Position numbers and translations under genes: made by a program
Notes under the pieces: generated by a model
Seen by the model: only the letters and a program-made list of their open reading frames with translations
What the model was told of the DNA's origin: nothing
Database searches by the model: none
NCBI RefSeq assembly: GCF_001295265.1
Contig: NZ_LJOD01000002.1
Span: forward strand, 62,001 to 126,000
Length of the DNA: 64,000 nucleotides
Origin: Chryseobacterium indologenes
GTDB taxonomy: Bacteria; Bacteroidota; Bacteroidia; Flavobacteriales; Weeksellaceae
Direction: 5' to 3'
Shown here: positions 16,791-24,363 of the stretch, one piece after another
Layout of the letters: each line of letters begins with the position of its first letter
Numbering within the stretch: position 1 is the stretch's first letter

Positions 16791-16819
16791 GTTGATATTA
16801 AATGATTTGTGTATATTTG
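16791..16819 (+). promoter_or_regulatory. Promoter of ABC-F gene
   Basis: GTTG at 16791-16794 and TATATTTG at 16812-16819 are spaced 17 nt. They imply an unusually long 5' leader of about 100 nt compared with 10-30 nt for most other genes here. Confidence 0.6.
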
Positions 16820-16855
16820 TACTCTCAAAACCCACAATACGGACATGTAGAATTC

Positions 16856-16928
16856 AATTTCTTTCAGACATTTATGAACGGCAGCAGACCAGCTGCTTAT
16901 TTTCAATCATTCTAACAAGAAAGAAATT
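16856..16928 (+). promoter_or_regulatory. Candidate translational attenuator in ABC-F leader
   Basis: AATTTCTTTC (16856-16865) is a perfect 10-bp complement to GAAAGAAATT (16919-16928), which ends directly before the ABC-F start codon. The stem would therefore mask the initiation region. The loop contains a 13-codon ORF and an inner hairpin GCAGC/GCTGC (16881-16896). A minimal ATG-TAG ORF lies at 16845-16850. This is the layout of ribosome-stalling attenuators of resistance genes; the mechanism is inferred. Confidence 0.5.
16874..16915 (+). CDS. Putative leader peptide upstream of ABC-F gene
   Basis: A 13-codon ORF, MNGSRPAAYFQSF, that ends 13 nt before the ABC-F start and lies wholly inside the loop of the leader stem. 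Its short length, position and the surrounding complementarity suggest a regulatory leader peptide whose translation or stalling opens the stem. No family match is claimed. Confidence 0.4.
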   Translation: MNGSRPAAYFQSF

Positions 16929-18515
16929 ATGATTTTGCTTCAACACATATCCTACGGGTTCCCGGGAGGGAATCTTCTTTTTAATCATATTAATTTAAAT
17001 ATACAGCCTCATACCAAATCGGCATTGACAGGAAGTAACGGTATGGGAAAATCAACCCTGCTTAAAATTATAGCAGGAAAAATTCAGCCATTGGAGGGCA
17101 GTGTGACCATTAAAGGTGATCTGTACTATGTTCCACAGATGTTCGGGAATTTTAATGACCGGACTATAGCAGAATGTCTGAAAATTGACAAAAAACTGGA
17201 AGCTCTTCAGAAAATTACAGAAGGCGAAGTGGACGAAAAATATTTTGAAACCTTAAATGATGACTGGGACATTGAAGAACGCAGCCGGAATGCTTTGCAC
17301 TTCTGGGGCCTTGAAGATCTGGAACTGAACCAGAAGCTTGAAAACCTGAGCGGAGGCGAGAAAACAAAAGTTTTTCTGGCTGGAATACAGATCTGCGAGC
17401 CTGAGATTATTCTGATGGATGAGCCTACCAACCATCTGGACCTTGAAGGCAGAAAACTTCTGTATGACCTTATTGAGAATACAGAAGCTGCCGTTGTGAT
17501 GGTAAGTCATGACCGTGCTTTGCTTAATCTTGTCGATACTATATTTGAACTCAGCAGCCAGGGAATTGATACCTATGGTGGTAATTATGATTTCTATGCA
17601 GAACAGAAAGCTGTTGAGCAGGAAGCTCTCAGGAATGATATACACGCAAAAGAACGGGCCCTGAAAAAAGCAAAAGAAAAAGAACGCGAAACCCTGGAGC
17701 GTAAACAAAAGCTGGACGCCAGAGGAAAACAGAAGCAGGAAAAATCGGGAGTTGCCAGGATTATGATGAATACCCTGCGGAATAATGCTGAAAAAAATTC
17801 CTCTAAGCTGAAAAGCATTCATGCCGAAAAGATCAGCGGTATTTCCGGAGATCTCAGAAACCTCCGTTCTTCTGTGAAAAATTCTGACCAGATGAAAGTT
17901 ATTTTCAATGATTCCAACCTGCATTCCGGTAAAACGCTGATCACAGCGGAAGAGGTAAATTATCAGTATACTTCTGAAAATTTATGGAAACAGAACCTTA
18001 ATCTTGAAATCCTCAGTGGCGACCGGATTTCAGTGAAAGGCTCAAACGGGTCAGGAAAAACAACTTTAATAAAGCTCCTGATGGGAAGTCTGAAGCCTGC
18101 AACAGGAAAAATAACAAGGTCAGATTTTACGGCTCTTTATATTGATCAGGAATATTCAATGATCAACAGAGATATTTCTGTTGAAGAATTTGTCCTGCAG
18201 TTTAATGATGCCGCTCTTCCGGAATCAGAAGTGAAAACCATGCTGTCAAGGTTCCTGTTCGGAAAAGAAACCTGGAATAAGAAATGCGGTGCATTAAGCG
18301 GAGGGGAACGGCTGAGGCTGCTCCTTTGTGGGCTTTCAGTCAGCAACACAACTCCTGATGTGATCATTCTGGACGAACCAACCAATAATCTGGATCTGCA
18401 GAACATTGAAATTCTGACAGGATCTGTTAAAAATTACCGTGGAACCCTTATTGTGATTTCGCACGATGGGGTCTTTCTGGAAGAAGTGGGAATAGACAAG
18501 GAGATTGTTTTGTAA
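16929..18515 (+). CDS. ABC-F family ATPase (ribosome-associated, possible antibiotic-resistance type)
   Basis: A 528-residue soluble protein with two ATP-binding cassettes and no membrane segment, the ABC-F plan; these proteins bind the ribosomal E site as translation factors or ribosome-protecting resistance factors. Walker A motifs GSNGMGKST (about 35-43) and GSNGSGKTT (about 371-379), signatures LSGGEKTKV (near 137) and LSGGERLRLL (near 455), and DEPTNHLDL and DEPTNNLDL for the Walker B regions are seen. A charged interdomain linker with Lys/Glu-rich helices spans about 215-300. Which ABC-F subgroup it belongs to is not certain. The attenuator-like leader supports, but does not prove, a drug-inducible resistance role. 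Confidence 0.85.
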   Translation: MILLQHISYGFPGGNLLFNHINLNIQPHTKSALTGSNGMGKSTLLKIIAGKIQPLEGSVTIKGDLYYVPQMFGNFNDRTIAECLKIDKKLEALQKITEGEVDEKYFETLNDDWDIEERSRNALHFWGLEDLELNQKLENLSGGEKTKVFLAGIQICEPEIILMDEPTNHLDLEGRKLLYDLIENTEAAVVMVSHDRALLNLVDTIFELSSQGIDTYGGNYDFYAEQKAVEQEALRNDIHAKERALKKAKEKERETLERKQKLDARGKQKQEKSGVARIMMNTLRNNAEKNSSKLKSIHAEKISGISGDLRNLRSSVKNSDQMKVIFNDSNLHSGKTLITAEEVNYQYTSENLWKQNLNLEILSGDRISVKGSNGSGKTTLIKLLMGSLKPATGKITRSDFTALYIDQEYSMINRDISVEEFVLQFNDAALPESEVKTMLSRFLFGKETWNKKCGALSGGERLRLLLCGLSVSNTTPDVIILDEPTNNLDLQNIEILTGSVKNYRGTLIVISHDGVFLEEVGIDKEIVL

Positions 18516-18603
18516 TAATATACTGAATAATATGGCAGGAAAATAACGGCGCATATTTTTGTGGGAGGAAAAAATATCAATCAGCAGGCCTGTATTATAT
18601 TAT

Positions 18604-18640
18604 CTAAACGTTATAGGTTTTCAAAACCTATAACGTTTAG
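18604..18640. repeat. Perfect 37-bp palindrome
   Basis: Two 18-bp arms (CTAAACGTTATAGGTTTT and its exact complement) flank a single C. It lies between the converging ABC-F and HEAT-repeat genes. It lacks the GC-rich stem and T-run of an ordinary terminator, so it may be an interspersed palindromic element, although it could also end transcription. Confidence 0.75.
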
Positions 18641-18735
18641 AGTGGGCTGTATTCTTTCAAACTTACCAGGGAATCTGTTATCTACACAATTTACGGGCAT
18701 ACAACGTCTTTCATGCATCAGTAGATATTGCTGTT

Positions 18736-19254
18736 TTATTTTTTGGTTTTTTTAATAGCATCCAGATAAATCTTTTTAATACTGTTCTTTTCTTCCTTCT
18801 CAGAAATACTCTCGAGGGCAGGAAGAAGATCTGTATTATATTTAGTCTTCAGTTTCAGAATTTCTCCCAGAGCAAAGGCAGCGCTCCACCGTACCACGGT
18901 TCCTTCATGATCGGTATTGGCAAGCAGCCCGCTGATGGGGTTTTCCAGTTGGTCAGGAAACAGATGGGCAATATTTCCGATTACTTTGGCACTTTCCCAT
19001 TTTATCCGGGGTGCTTTTTCAGGAAGGGTAGCAGTTACAAATGTCAGGATTGTTTCATCTGCAATGCCGGGATTCTGTTTGGTGGCATATTCAAGAGCTT
19101 CAACGCAGGTGCCTTTTACCGGATCTTTAGCTTTTTCGGCAAAGGCGATCAGTTCATCGGTAGGCAGTGATCCATCAAGAATCCATTTACTGATGATATC
19201 TGTTTTTTCTTTAGCTTTTACAGTCTTGTCTTTAAAAAGTTCTTCGATTGTCAT
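18736..19254 (-). CDS. HEAT-repeat-like helical protein
   Basis: A 172-residue, probably cytoplasmic, all-helical protein. Paired amphipathic helices with repeated patterns such as RIKWESAKVIGNIAHLFPDQLE (shown here by its core KVIGNIAH near 93) and VRWSAAFALGEIL near 123 recall HEAT/PBS-lyase repeats, which serve as protein-protein scaffolds. The partner is unknown. The gene begins 7 nt after the stop of the zinc-ribbon gene, so the two form an operon. No enzymatic motif is visible. Confidence 0.75.
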   Translation of the reverse strand: MTIEELFKDKTVKAKEKTDIISKWILDGSLPTDELIAFAEKAKDPVKGTCVEALEYATKQNPGIADETILTFVTATLPEKAPRIKWESAKVIGNIAHLFPDQLENPISGLLANTDHEGTVVRWSAAFALGEILKLKTKYNTDLLPALESISEKEEKNSIKKIYLDAIKKTKK

Positions 19255-19261
19255 TGTATTT

Positions 19262-19531
19262 TCAGTTTTGTTTTTTCCAACGTTCTAAATTAGGAATTCC
19301 TTTTGAAAATAAGCCGGCCAGAAATCCAGGGAATCCCATTTCCTTCATTTTAAGCTTTACAAAATGCTGCATTTCCTGAGCGGTAATATCGGGTTGTTTA
19401 AACTGTCCGTTTTCATAGCAGTATCCACAGTACATTTTGCTGATGCTTCCATCTGTATTTGTTCCTCCTCCGTTAGGCGATTTTTTCAGAGGCATTCCGC
19501 AGCTCTGACAGTTTTTGTAGGTTTGATCCAT
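19262..19531 (-). CDS. Small zinc-ribbon protein
   Basis: An 89-residue protein with CQSCGMPL near 8-15 and CGYCYENG near 35-42, a four-Cys zinc ribbon of the putative zinc-ribbon (PF12674-like) type. The C-terminal half is helical (about 50-89) with no further motif. The role is unknown; such domains often bind nucleic acid or protein. First gene of a pair with the HEAT-like protein. A minus-strand -7 element lies 20 nt upstream. Confidence 0.8.
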   Translation of the reverse strand: MDQTYKNCQSCGMPLKKSPNGGGTNTDGSISKMYCGYCYENGQFKQPDITAQEMQHFVKLKMKEMGFPGFLAGLFSKGIPNLERWKKQN

Positions 19532-19550
19532 GTTTTCTCGTATTTTCCGG

Positions 19551-19558
19551 CAAAGGTA
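19551..19558 (-). promoter_or_regulatory. -7 element of zinc-ribbon/HEAT operon
   Basis: Minus-strand TACCTTTG, 20 nt upstream of the zinc-ribbon start codon. Confidence 0.6.
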
Positions 19559-19601
19559 AAAGGGGAGAATGACAACCCTATGTCAGTCTGTTTAAAAAAA
19601 A

Positions 19602-20282
19602 TTAAGTCAAAGAATTAATATACTCCTGAAGGGTAAAATGAGCTTCCTTTCTGAATGGCTGACCTGTATTTTTCAGATCCCGGATCTGAAGTACTTTAAA
19701 ATCCCGATATCCCCTACGGGCCCAACACCAGCCGATAAGATGCCATTGATTGGTGTAAAAGCTCATGCCAATTGGTTCTATTTCTCTTTCACTGGCTTCA
19801 TTCTGATTGTTAACGTAACTTATTTTCAGGATTTGTTTATCAATAATAGCATTCTGAATAATGGTGAGATGGTCCCGGCTGTGGTCTGTTTCCGGAGAAA
19901 CATAGATTCCTATCTTTTCCTGGAGAAGATCCGCTTTTTCTTTTTCCCTCTGCTGTAGTACCGATTTTATCTTATCAATAGCATTGGAGACATGGTTATG
20001 AATGGTTTTGTCCGTATAGCGTTCCGACAGCTTGGCGATCATGATCAGGGCATTGGCTTCATCACTGGTCAGCAGAACGGGCGGAAGAAAAAATCCCTGC
20101 AGAACTGTGTAGCCTTTCAGGGGTTCGTAATCAATGGGAACCCCGATTTCTCCAAGTGCTTTAATATCCCTGTATACCGTTCTCACGCTGATCTCATATT
20201 TATCAGCGATATAATCCGCAGTCACAAACTTTTTAGACTGAAGGGTAGTCAGTACAGAGATAAGCCTGTCAATTCTGTTCAT
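19602..20282 (-). CDS. WYL-domain transcriptional regulator (YafY type)
   Basis: A 226-residue DNA-binding regulator. An N-terminal HTH of the DeoR/HTH_11 kind (about 1-55, with YEISVRTVYRDIKAL) is followed by a WYL ligand-sensing domain (about 130-220, with the block WHLIGWCWARRGYRDFKVL). WYL domains respond to nucleotide or oligonucleotide signals in many regulators; the signal here is unknown. An upstream in-frame ATG at 20312 exists, but MNRIDRLISVL is the usual family start and falls just after a -7 element. Targets are not obvious; the zinc-ribbon/HEAT operon and the membrane protein gene are its neighbours. Confidence 0.88.
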   Translation of the reverse strand: MNRIDRLISVLTTLQSKKFVTADYIADKYEISVRTVYRDIKALGEIGVPIDYEPLKGYTVLQGFFLPPVLLTSDEANALIMIAKLSERYTDKTIHNHVSNAIDKIKSVLQQREKEKADLLQEKIGIYVSPETDHSRDHLTIIQNAIIDKQILKISYVNNQNEASEREIEPIGMSFYTNQWHLIGWCWARRGYRDFKVLQIRDLKNTGQPFRKEAHFTLQEYINSLT

Positions 20283-20309
20283 GGTCTTTGTAGATATTTG
20301 TAAGGAAAA

Positions 20310-20317
20310 CAAATGTA
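20310..20317 (-). promoter_or_regulatory. -7 element of WYL regulator gene
   Basis: Minus-strand TACATTTG, 28 nt upstream of the start at 20282. It overlaps the alternative start at 20312, which argues against that start. Confidence 0.5.
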
Positions 20318-20350
20318 AATAAAATGTTCAGGAAAATTTTACAGACTTTT

Positions 20351-21022
20351 TTAATATCGTATCTGAAGCCGTTCCCTGATGCTCAGCATAGAAAAATGCA
20401 GCAGTATCAGAAACCCAAACATAAAAAGAAGACCTTTCTGAGGAAGCTTTACCAGATTTTCGGTAAATAGATTATATTGTTGGGGAGACGTGAAATCATT
20501 AATATAGTTCCATATATTTTTCTGAGGAATATATTCAAGCGTAGAGAGGGGGCCACAAAGAAAAAAATCTTCTTTTTCCTTGCTTGTTACAGGAGAAATA
20601 TACTCATGCAGGGCAAAAATATGACCTGTTTTTCCGGCATCTACTGCATACATGTCCACTTTTGCTTTATGCAGATCATTAAGAACAGAAACAAAATCTC
20701 CATAAGTATTCTGGTCTGAAAGAACAAATTCGATCCCCGAGTTCTTTTTATTATCTGCCTGGAGTTTTTTTAGTTGTGAAACACGGAATTCAGATTTTTT
20801 TCCGGCTTCATGGGGATCGACGGCCATCTGTTGATAATCCCGGTTTCTTAAAGGTTCAAAAGATGATTGGTCATAAGGATCGGCAGAAGCATGTCTTGAA
20901 GGCAGTCCGATATCAATCACACTGTAGACGGTCCTGTCAATATGCGGAGAAATGTAATACCAGAACAGCACCGGGACTAAGACAGCACTGATCAGCCCTA
21001 GGAAATAATATATTTTTCTCAT
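20351..21022 (-). CDS. Bitopic membrane protein of unknown function
   Basis: A 223-residue protein with a hydrophobic segment at each end: about 3-24 (YYFLGLISAVLVPVLFWYYI) and about 199-217 (LLFMFGFLILLHFSMLSI). Between them lies a soluble domain of roughly 170 residues that is probably periplasmic. The middle domain has polar, charged segments but no motif I recognise. The start at 21022 is taken because it directly precedes the first membrane segment; 21067 is also in frame. It lies between the ABC exporter operon and the WYL regulator on the same strand, separated from the exporter by a terminator. Confidence 0.65.
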   Translation of the reverse strand: MRKIYYFLGLISAVLVPVLFWYYISPHIDRTVYSVIDIGLPSRHASADPYDQSSFEPLRNRDYQQMAVDPHEAGKKSEFRVSQLKKLQADNKKNSGIEFVLSDQNTYGDFVSVLNDLHKAKVDMYAVDAGKTGHIFALHEYISPVTSKEKEDFFLCGPLSTLEYIPQKNIWNYINDFTSPQQYNLFTENLVKLPQKGLLFMFGFLILLHFSMLSIRERLQIRY

Positions 21023-21235
21023 TCCTGTCATTTTTGATAAAAATAATAAAAAAATTAACAGCTGCACACATTGAGACTGTTATTTTATGGCTTATAAAAA
21101 ATACTTTGGTCTACTTAATAAGGTTTAAAATCACAGTATATAAAGTTCACTTAAAAATACTTTAGAGTGCCTAAAAGCTTTTATGCTTTCCTGTCATGCA
21201 AAAAAGTTTAAATGAGTTCTAAAGATTAAGCCAAA

Positions 21236-21268
21236 ACAAAAAAGTGATCCGGCGGACCACTTTTTTGT
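21236..21268 (-). terminator. Terminator of ABC exporter operon
   Basis: Stem AAAAAAGTG/CACTTTTTT with an inner TCC/GGA pairing, directly after the permease stop; T-rich on the minus strand. Confidence 0.75.
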
Positions 21269-21285
21269 TTTATATTTCTGAAAAT

Positions 21286-22131
21286 TTACCAGTCTCTTTT
21301 TCTCAGAATCCAGTAAGACCCGAAAATAAAGATACCGGACCATACGATGCAGGCAATAAGACTTTCAACCGGATACGTAAATTCATACTGTATCCCCATC
21401 ATTTTAGCGGTTTTCAGACGTACCATCGGATTGGGAATAAGACTGGACATGCTTTCCAGCGGCAGAAGATGCGTAATGAAAAAGTCATCTTTCATCACTT
21501 TCAGTCTTTCCGGTTCCTGAAGCCCCCTTACTTTCTGGAAGGTTTCAATGACTGTCAGAATTCCTTCAGCGATCCAATAGACAAAAAAGCCAAGAAAAAC
21601 AAACATTGACTTTCGCAGCAATACCGAAAGAAACATCAGGAAACAGAAGAAAGTAAACAGCTTTACAAAATAATTTCCAATAAAGAATATCTCCTCGAAA
21701 ACCTTAGCCGATTCTGTTGTATTAGAATACTGATACCCCAGAAATAAGGTTATAACGAATATCAGCAGTGTAGAAATGGCTGTGAAAATAGTAATGGTCA
21801 GCAGTTTCGAACCAATAAATTCCTTTCTGCTAAGCCCATCAATGGTGTTCTGCTTAAACATCCGGTTGGTAAACTCCTGTGAAATGGAAAATACAATGAT
21901 CAGCCCAAGGAAAATCTTCAATAGAGCTACAATCCAGGTGGTAAAATTCCATATTTCCGGGAAATTATAAATACCCTGTTCTTTCAGGTTAATAGTAGCT
22001 CCGAAAACATTCAGATCAACAAGTCCGATGAAGAGCATAACCGTGAGAATAGCGAAATATAATGCTGTGAAAATCTTGAACGGTCTGTAGTTCAGATTTT
22101 TATAATATTCAATTTTTAATAATCTAAGCAT
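21286..22131 (-). CDS. ABC transporter permease (ABC-2 type)
   Basis: A 281-residue integral membrane protein with about six hydrophobic segments (near 20-40, 70-95, 110-135, 160-185, 170-190 and 250-275) and the KIEYYKNLNYRPFK opening typical of ABC-2 permeases. It forms the channel of an exporter with the ATPase gene, whose end it overlaps by 8 nt, so the two are translationally coupled. The substrate is unknown; such pairs often export peptides, antimicrobial compounds or lipids. Confidence 0.88.
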   Translation of the reverse strand: MLRLLKIEYYKNLNYRPFKIFTALYFAILTVMLFIGLVDLNVFGATINLKEQGIYNFPEIWNFTTWIVALLKIFLGLIIVFSISQEFTNRMFKQNTIDGLSRKEFIGSKLLTITIFTAISTLLIFVITLFLGYQYSNTTESAKVFEEIFFIGNYFVKLFTFFCFLMFLSVLLRKSMFVFLGFFVYWIAEGILTVIETFQKVRGLQEPERLKVMKDDFFITHLLPLESMSSLIPNPMVRLKTAKMMGIQYEFTYPVESLIACIVWSGIFIFGSYWILRKRDW

Positions 22132-23035
22132 GGTTATTGGTGTTTTTTACAAGTTCAAGGAATTGAGATTCAAGAGACAGTTTTTTCTTGGTTAAATGGG
22201 AAAGGAAAATTCCTTTTTCCATCAGTTTCTGGTTCAGAGCAGAGGCTGAAATAGAGGCATCTTCACGGATCTGGGCTTTAATGATCTCGCCTTCTGTTTT
22301 TACCGAGGTAAACCACTGGAGCTCTTCCAGAGCGCTTAGCAGCTGGGTGTTGTTATCTGCTTTTAATTCAAAATAACCATTGTTGGCGGTCATTTCATCC
22401 ACTCTTCCGCAATAAATTGAATTTCCTTCCTTTAATACAATCACATGACTGCAGATCTTTTCAATTTCATCCAGAAGATGGCTGGCAATAATAATAGTGA
22501 TGCCCTGTTTCGCAATAGTGCTGATGATTTCCCTGATCTGGATAATTCCTTCCGGATCAAGACCATTGGTGGGCTCATCCAGGATCAGAACTTCCGGATT
22601 GTTCAGCATGGCAGAAGCAATGGAAAGACGTTGTTTCATTCCCAGTGAATAGGTTCTGAAAGCATCTTTTTTTCTTTCCAGAAGGCCTACGGTTTTCAGC
22701 ACTTCATCAATTCTTGTATGAGGTGTTCCCTTAATCTCAGCCACAATCTTAAGATTGGTTTCCGCATTCAGGTAAGGATAGAAATTAGGCTGCTCAATAA
22801 TGGCACCGATTTTTTTTAAGGTGTCTGGTTGGGTTCCTTTCTGTCCGAACCAGTACCAGTCACCGCTGGTAGGATTAATGGTAGACAGGAGCATTCCGAA
22901 GGTGGTAGATTTACCGCTTCCGTTAGGTCCCAATAGTCCGTAAACATTTCCTCTTTCCACATCAAAAGAGATGTTGTTTACGACAGTTCGTTTGAATTTC
23001 TTAGTTAAATTCTTTACCGACAAAACTTTTTCCAT
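22124..23035 (-). CDS. ABC transporter ATP-binding protein
   Basis: A 303-residue ATPase subunit. Walker A GPNGSGKST near 38-46, signature SLGMKQR near 132, Walker B with DEPTNGLDP near 154, and an H-loop SHLLDEIE near 187 are all seen. The C-terminal 90 residues form the regulatory extension seen in drug/bacteriocin exporter ATPases. Pairs with the permease gene, overlapping it by 8 nt. No consensus -7 element was found upstream. Confidence 0.93.
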   Translation of the reverse strand: MEKVLSVKNLTKKFKRTVVNNISFDVERGNVYGLLGPNGSGKSTTFGMLLSTINPTSGDWYWFGQKGTQPDTLKKIGAIIEQPNFYPYLNAETNLKIVAEIKGTPHTRIDEVLKTVGLLERKKDAFRTYSLGMKQRLSIASAMLNNPEVLILDEPTNGLDPEGIIQIREIISTIAKQGITIIIASHLLDEIEKICSHVIVLKEGNSIYCGRVDEMTANNGYFELKADNNTQLLSALEELQWFTSVKTEGEIIKAQIREDASISASALNQKLMEKGIFLSHLTKKKLSLESQFLELVKNTNNHA

Positions 23036-23243
23036 GATATTTGTTTTACATAGTAGTAGGTCTCATAAATTTACAGATTGTTACATAACCTGAATTATTT
23101 TTCTGTTAATTTATATCGCTGAACTTTTTTATTAAGCTCTAATAATAAATATCAGACTATCATTATTTTACAGATGTAACTTTTTTTGTGAAAATAATAC
23201 CTATTCAGAAAATAATAATTACAAAATATTAAAAATATAACTT

Positions 23244-24260
23244 ATGAAAATTCTCAAATGGTTGAAAAGACTTGGAATGGGTCTGCTTATTCTCATCATT
23301 CTTTTATTGATTGCAGGATTTATTTTTGAAAAAATTTCCCGTTCAAACGCTGAAAAAATAAAACCTGACGGCCAGCTGGCAAATGTGGAAAATCATAAAA
23401 TGCACTATTTTAAAAAGGGAACAGGCGGGCCTTCTGTTATTTTTGAAACCGCTTTTGATCCTGCGGGACATCTGCAATGGTATCATATCCAGCAGCAGCT
23501 TCCTGAAACATATACAACATTTTCCTATGACCGCTCCGGTATTTTATGGAGTGAAAGAGGAACAAACCCGAAAACAGGAGAGAAAATTGCTGAAGAACTT
23601 CATACTTTACTGGAAAAAGCAAACATTCCTAAACCTTATATCCTTGTAGGACATTCCTTTGGCGGAATGCTTTCCCGTTTCTTTGTTGCAAAATATCCGC
23701 AGGATGTGGCCGGAGTGATTCTGGTAGACAGTCAGTATCCTGAAGACGAAAAGTTTTTGTCATCTGAACTTTACGCTATGGTGAATCAGGGATTACCTGC
23801 CGGATTTTTGAAATTTGCGAATACTTTTGGAGCGGCAAGGCTTATGTTTAAAAATATGTTTCCCAATAAAACAGAGTATCAACATCAGAACTCTCTTATG
23901 CCTGCACTGCTTTATAAAAGTGCCTATGGTGTGCTGGAAGAGCAGGAACAGATGAAAGCTATCAAGAAGAATGCTTCAGGGATCAATACTTTTGGCTCTG
24001 TTCCTCTCTATGTAATCACGGCAGCAGATAAAACAAGGTATGACAGCTTTATTAAAGATGAAAAATTGAAGAACGAAATGCTGATTGCATGGGATAAAAT
24101 GCAGAAAGATCTTTTAAAGCTATCATCAGACAGTAAACAGATCTTAGCTTCAGGGAGCGGGCATTACATCAATCAGGATCAGCCGAAAGTAATTGAAGAT
24201 GCTATTAATGATATGCAGAAAAAACTTTCAGAAAAACAAAAAAATACAGCACAAAAGTAA
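23244..24260 (+). CDS. Alpha/beta hydrolase with N-terminal membrane anchor
   Basis: A 338-residue protein. An N-terminal hydrophobic helix (about 11-29) suggests anchoring, with the catalytic domain outside. The nucleophile elbow GHSFGG is near 134-139 and the catalytic His is in SGSGHYIN near 311. An oxyanion-type block is near 70-76 (ETAFDPAG). The substrate is unknown (ester or lipid). Monocistronic, divergent from the ABC exporter operon. Confidence 0.85.
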   Translation: MKILKWLKRLGMGLLILIILLLIAGFIFEKISRSNAEKIKPDGQLANVENHKMHYFKKGTGGPSVIFETAFDPAGHLQWYHIQQQLPETYTTFSYDRSGILWSERGTNPKTGEKIAEELHTLLEKANIPKPYILVGHSFGGMLSRFFVAKYPQDVAGVILVDSQYPEDEKFLSSELYAMVNQGLPAGFLKFANTFGAARLMFKNMFPNKTEYQHQNSLMPALLYKSAYGVLEEQEQMKAIKKNASGINTFGSVPLYVITAADKTRYDSFIKDEKLKNEMLIAWDKMQKDLLKLSSDSKQILASGSGHYINQDQPKVIEDAINDMQKKLSEKQKNTAQK

Positions 24261-24336
24261 TGGTATACTCATTTTCAGCATTCAATATCTAGCAAAATTT
24301 AGCAAATTTTTCAATAGATTTTTAAGATTAAAATGC

Positions 24337-24344
24337 TAAATTTG
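24337..24344 (+). promoter_or_regulatory. -7 element of AAA+ ATPase gene
   Basis: TAAATTTG, matching TAnnTTTG, 19 nt before the ATG. Confidence 0.55.
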
Positions 24345-24363
24345 ATAGAATTAATCGGGAATT

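Noticed and set aside
17253..17924. 223-codon minus-strand ORF over the ABC-F gene
   Set aside because: It is antisense to a gene with complete ABC-F motifs, and its Phe/Cys/Ile-rich composition is typical of a shadow frame.
18561..18755. 64-codon ORF containing the perfect palindrome, with a TATTTTTG just before it
   Set aside because: Its GTG start overlaps the promoter-like motif and its middle is the palindrome; the composition is not protein-like.
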